Part shown: positions 63,470-64,000 of the stretch, piece by piece
How positions within the stretch are numbered: the first letter of the stretch is position 1
How the letters are laid out: each line of letters starts with the position of its first letter
Source of the DNA: Pedobacter sp. Leaf176
Lineage (GTDB): Bacteria; Bacteroidota; Bacteroidia; Sphingobacteriales; Sphingobacteriaceae
Length of the DNA: 64,000 nucleotides
Reading direction: 5' to 3'
NCBI RefSeq assembly: GCF_001424305.1
Contig: NZ_LMPD01000001.1
Location: 310,001 to 374,000, forward strand
The notes under the pieces: generated by a model
What the model was told of the DNA's origin: nothing
What the model saw: only the letters and a program-made list of their open reading frames with translations
Databases searched by the model: none
Translations under genes and position numbers: made by a program

Positions 63470-64000
63470 ATGCATATTTTTTATACACCTGATATAACTC
63501 AAAAAAATACCTACACACTTAACGAAGAAGAAAGCAAGCATTGTGTGCGCGTATTGCGTTTACCGATCGGTTCGATCGTTAATCTGGTAGATGGTAAAGG
63601 TGGATTCTATACGGCCGAAATTACTTCTGATAATCCTAAGAAAGTAAGTTTATCGATATTAAAAGTTGAGTCCGAATTTCATAGAAGAAATCATTATCTG
63701 CATATTGCTGTTGCGCCTACGAAAAATATCGATCGCATTGAATGGTTTTTAGAAAAGGCTACGGAGCTTGGCATTGATGAAATTACACCGATAATTGCTG
63801 ATAGGTCTGAACGTAGAGTGGTTAAGGAAGACAGACTCAATAAAGTTATCACCTCTGCCGTTAAACAATCTATAAAGGCCTATCATCCTAAATTAAATAA
63901 TGCGATTTCTTACAATGCCTTTATGGATATCCCTTTTGAAGGAGATAAGCTAATCGCACATTGCATTGATAATGAAGAAAAGAAATACATTTCAGATTTA
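63470..64000 (+). CDS. rsmE: 16S rRNA (uracil1498-N3)-methyltransferase, partial
   Basis: The first 177 codons are present and the frame runs off the window end. The start MHIFYTPDITQKNTYTLNEEES is followed by HCVRVLRLPIGSIVNLVDGKGG, then the SPOUT domain start VAPTKNIDRIEWFLEKATELGIDEITPIIADRSERRV. These are the standard RsmE blocks. It starts 8 bp after the CNNM/CorC gene. The C-terminal knot is outside the window. Confidence 0.92.
   Translation, partial: MHIFYTPDITQKNTYTLNEEESKHCVRVLRLPIGSIVNLVDGKGGFYTAEITSDNPKKVSLSILKVESEFHRRNHYLHIAVAPTKNIDRIEWFLEKATELGIDEITPIIADRSERRVVKEDRLNKVITSAVKQSIKAYHPKLNNAISYNAFMDIPFEGDKLIAHCIDNEEKKYISDL

Overview
The window reads as a chromosomal segment of a Bacteroidota bacterium, most likely a Sphingobacteriaceae member close to Pedobacter or Mucilaginibacter. 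The reasons are the AT-rich sequence, SusC/SusD pairs, GH97, GH29 and GH2 glycosidases, a NagB-PIG-L fusion, the ExbB-ExbD-ExbD-TonB cluster, a 14-gene Complex I operon with a short NuoG, and promoters of the Bacteroidota type (TTTG, 18-21 nt, TAnnTTTG). This is a family-level inference; no rRNA is present.

Layout. (1) 1-17.0 kb is a carbohydrate and amino-sugar region. It holds the end of a GH10-like hydrolase, a NagX-like sugar acetyltransferase, a relic of a REP-associated transposase beside a palindrome, a NagB-deacetylase fusion, anmK, a SusC/SusD pair, a DeoR-type regulator, a second SusC/SusD pair with a DUF4397 lipoprotein, and a beta-barrel protein. (2) 17.2-23.3 kb carries a small unknown protein, an S41 protease, a GH29 fucosidase and a GH2 exo-acting hydrolase. 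(3) 23.3-27.4 kb is housekeeping: ferredoxin and its reductase, lpxH, prfA and tRNA-Asp. (4) 27.4-35.5 kb looks accessory: a gap with no recognisable gene, a TlpA-like lipoprotein, a DUF1264 (plant OBAP-like) lipoprotein, DUF1543, an FAD/NAD protein, GH97 and unknowns. (5) 35.7-46.9 kb holds an orphan ExbD, metK with a structured leader, a lipid kinase, a SUI1-type factor, pckA, and the ExbB-ExbD-ExbD-TonB-PstS-like-TPR operon. (6) 47.0-60.8 kb is nuoA-N. (7) 60.8-64 kb is dedA, ppa, a CNNM/CorC protein and the start of rsmE.

How the genes work together. The first part could import and process amino sugars or murein fragments: SusCD uptake, AnmK phosphorylation of anhydro-MurNAc, and a NagB-like deaminase domain. 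The ExbBD-TonB operon would energise the SusC receptors. Complex I would supply proton-motive force.

The most unusual feature is an ORF6N-domain gene inserted between nuoF and nuoG. A perfect palindrome lies just upstream of it, and the same palindrome (two 10-bp half-sites, 3-nt spacer) recurs inside its coding sequence. Other REP-like palindromes occupy every long spacer of the nuo operon except nuoA-nuoB, which instead has an attenuator-shaped hairpin. The metK leader resembles a long-loop SAM-II/SAM-V-type riboswitch. Several genes (SUI1 factor, lpxH, nuoA) have promoter boxes so close to ATG that their mRNAs should be leaderless or nearly so.
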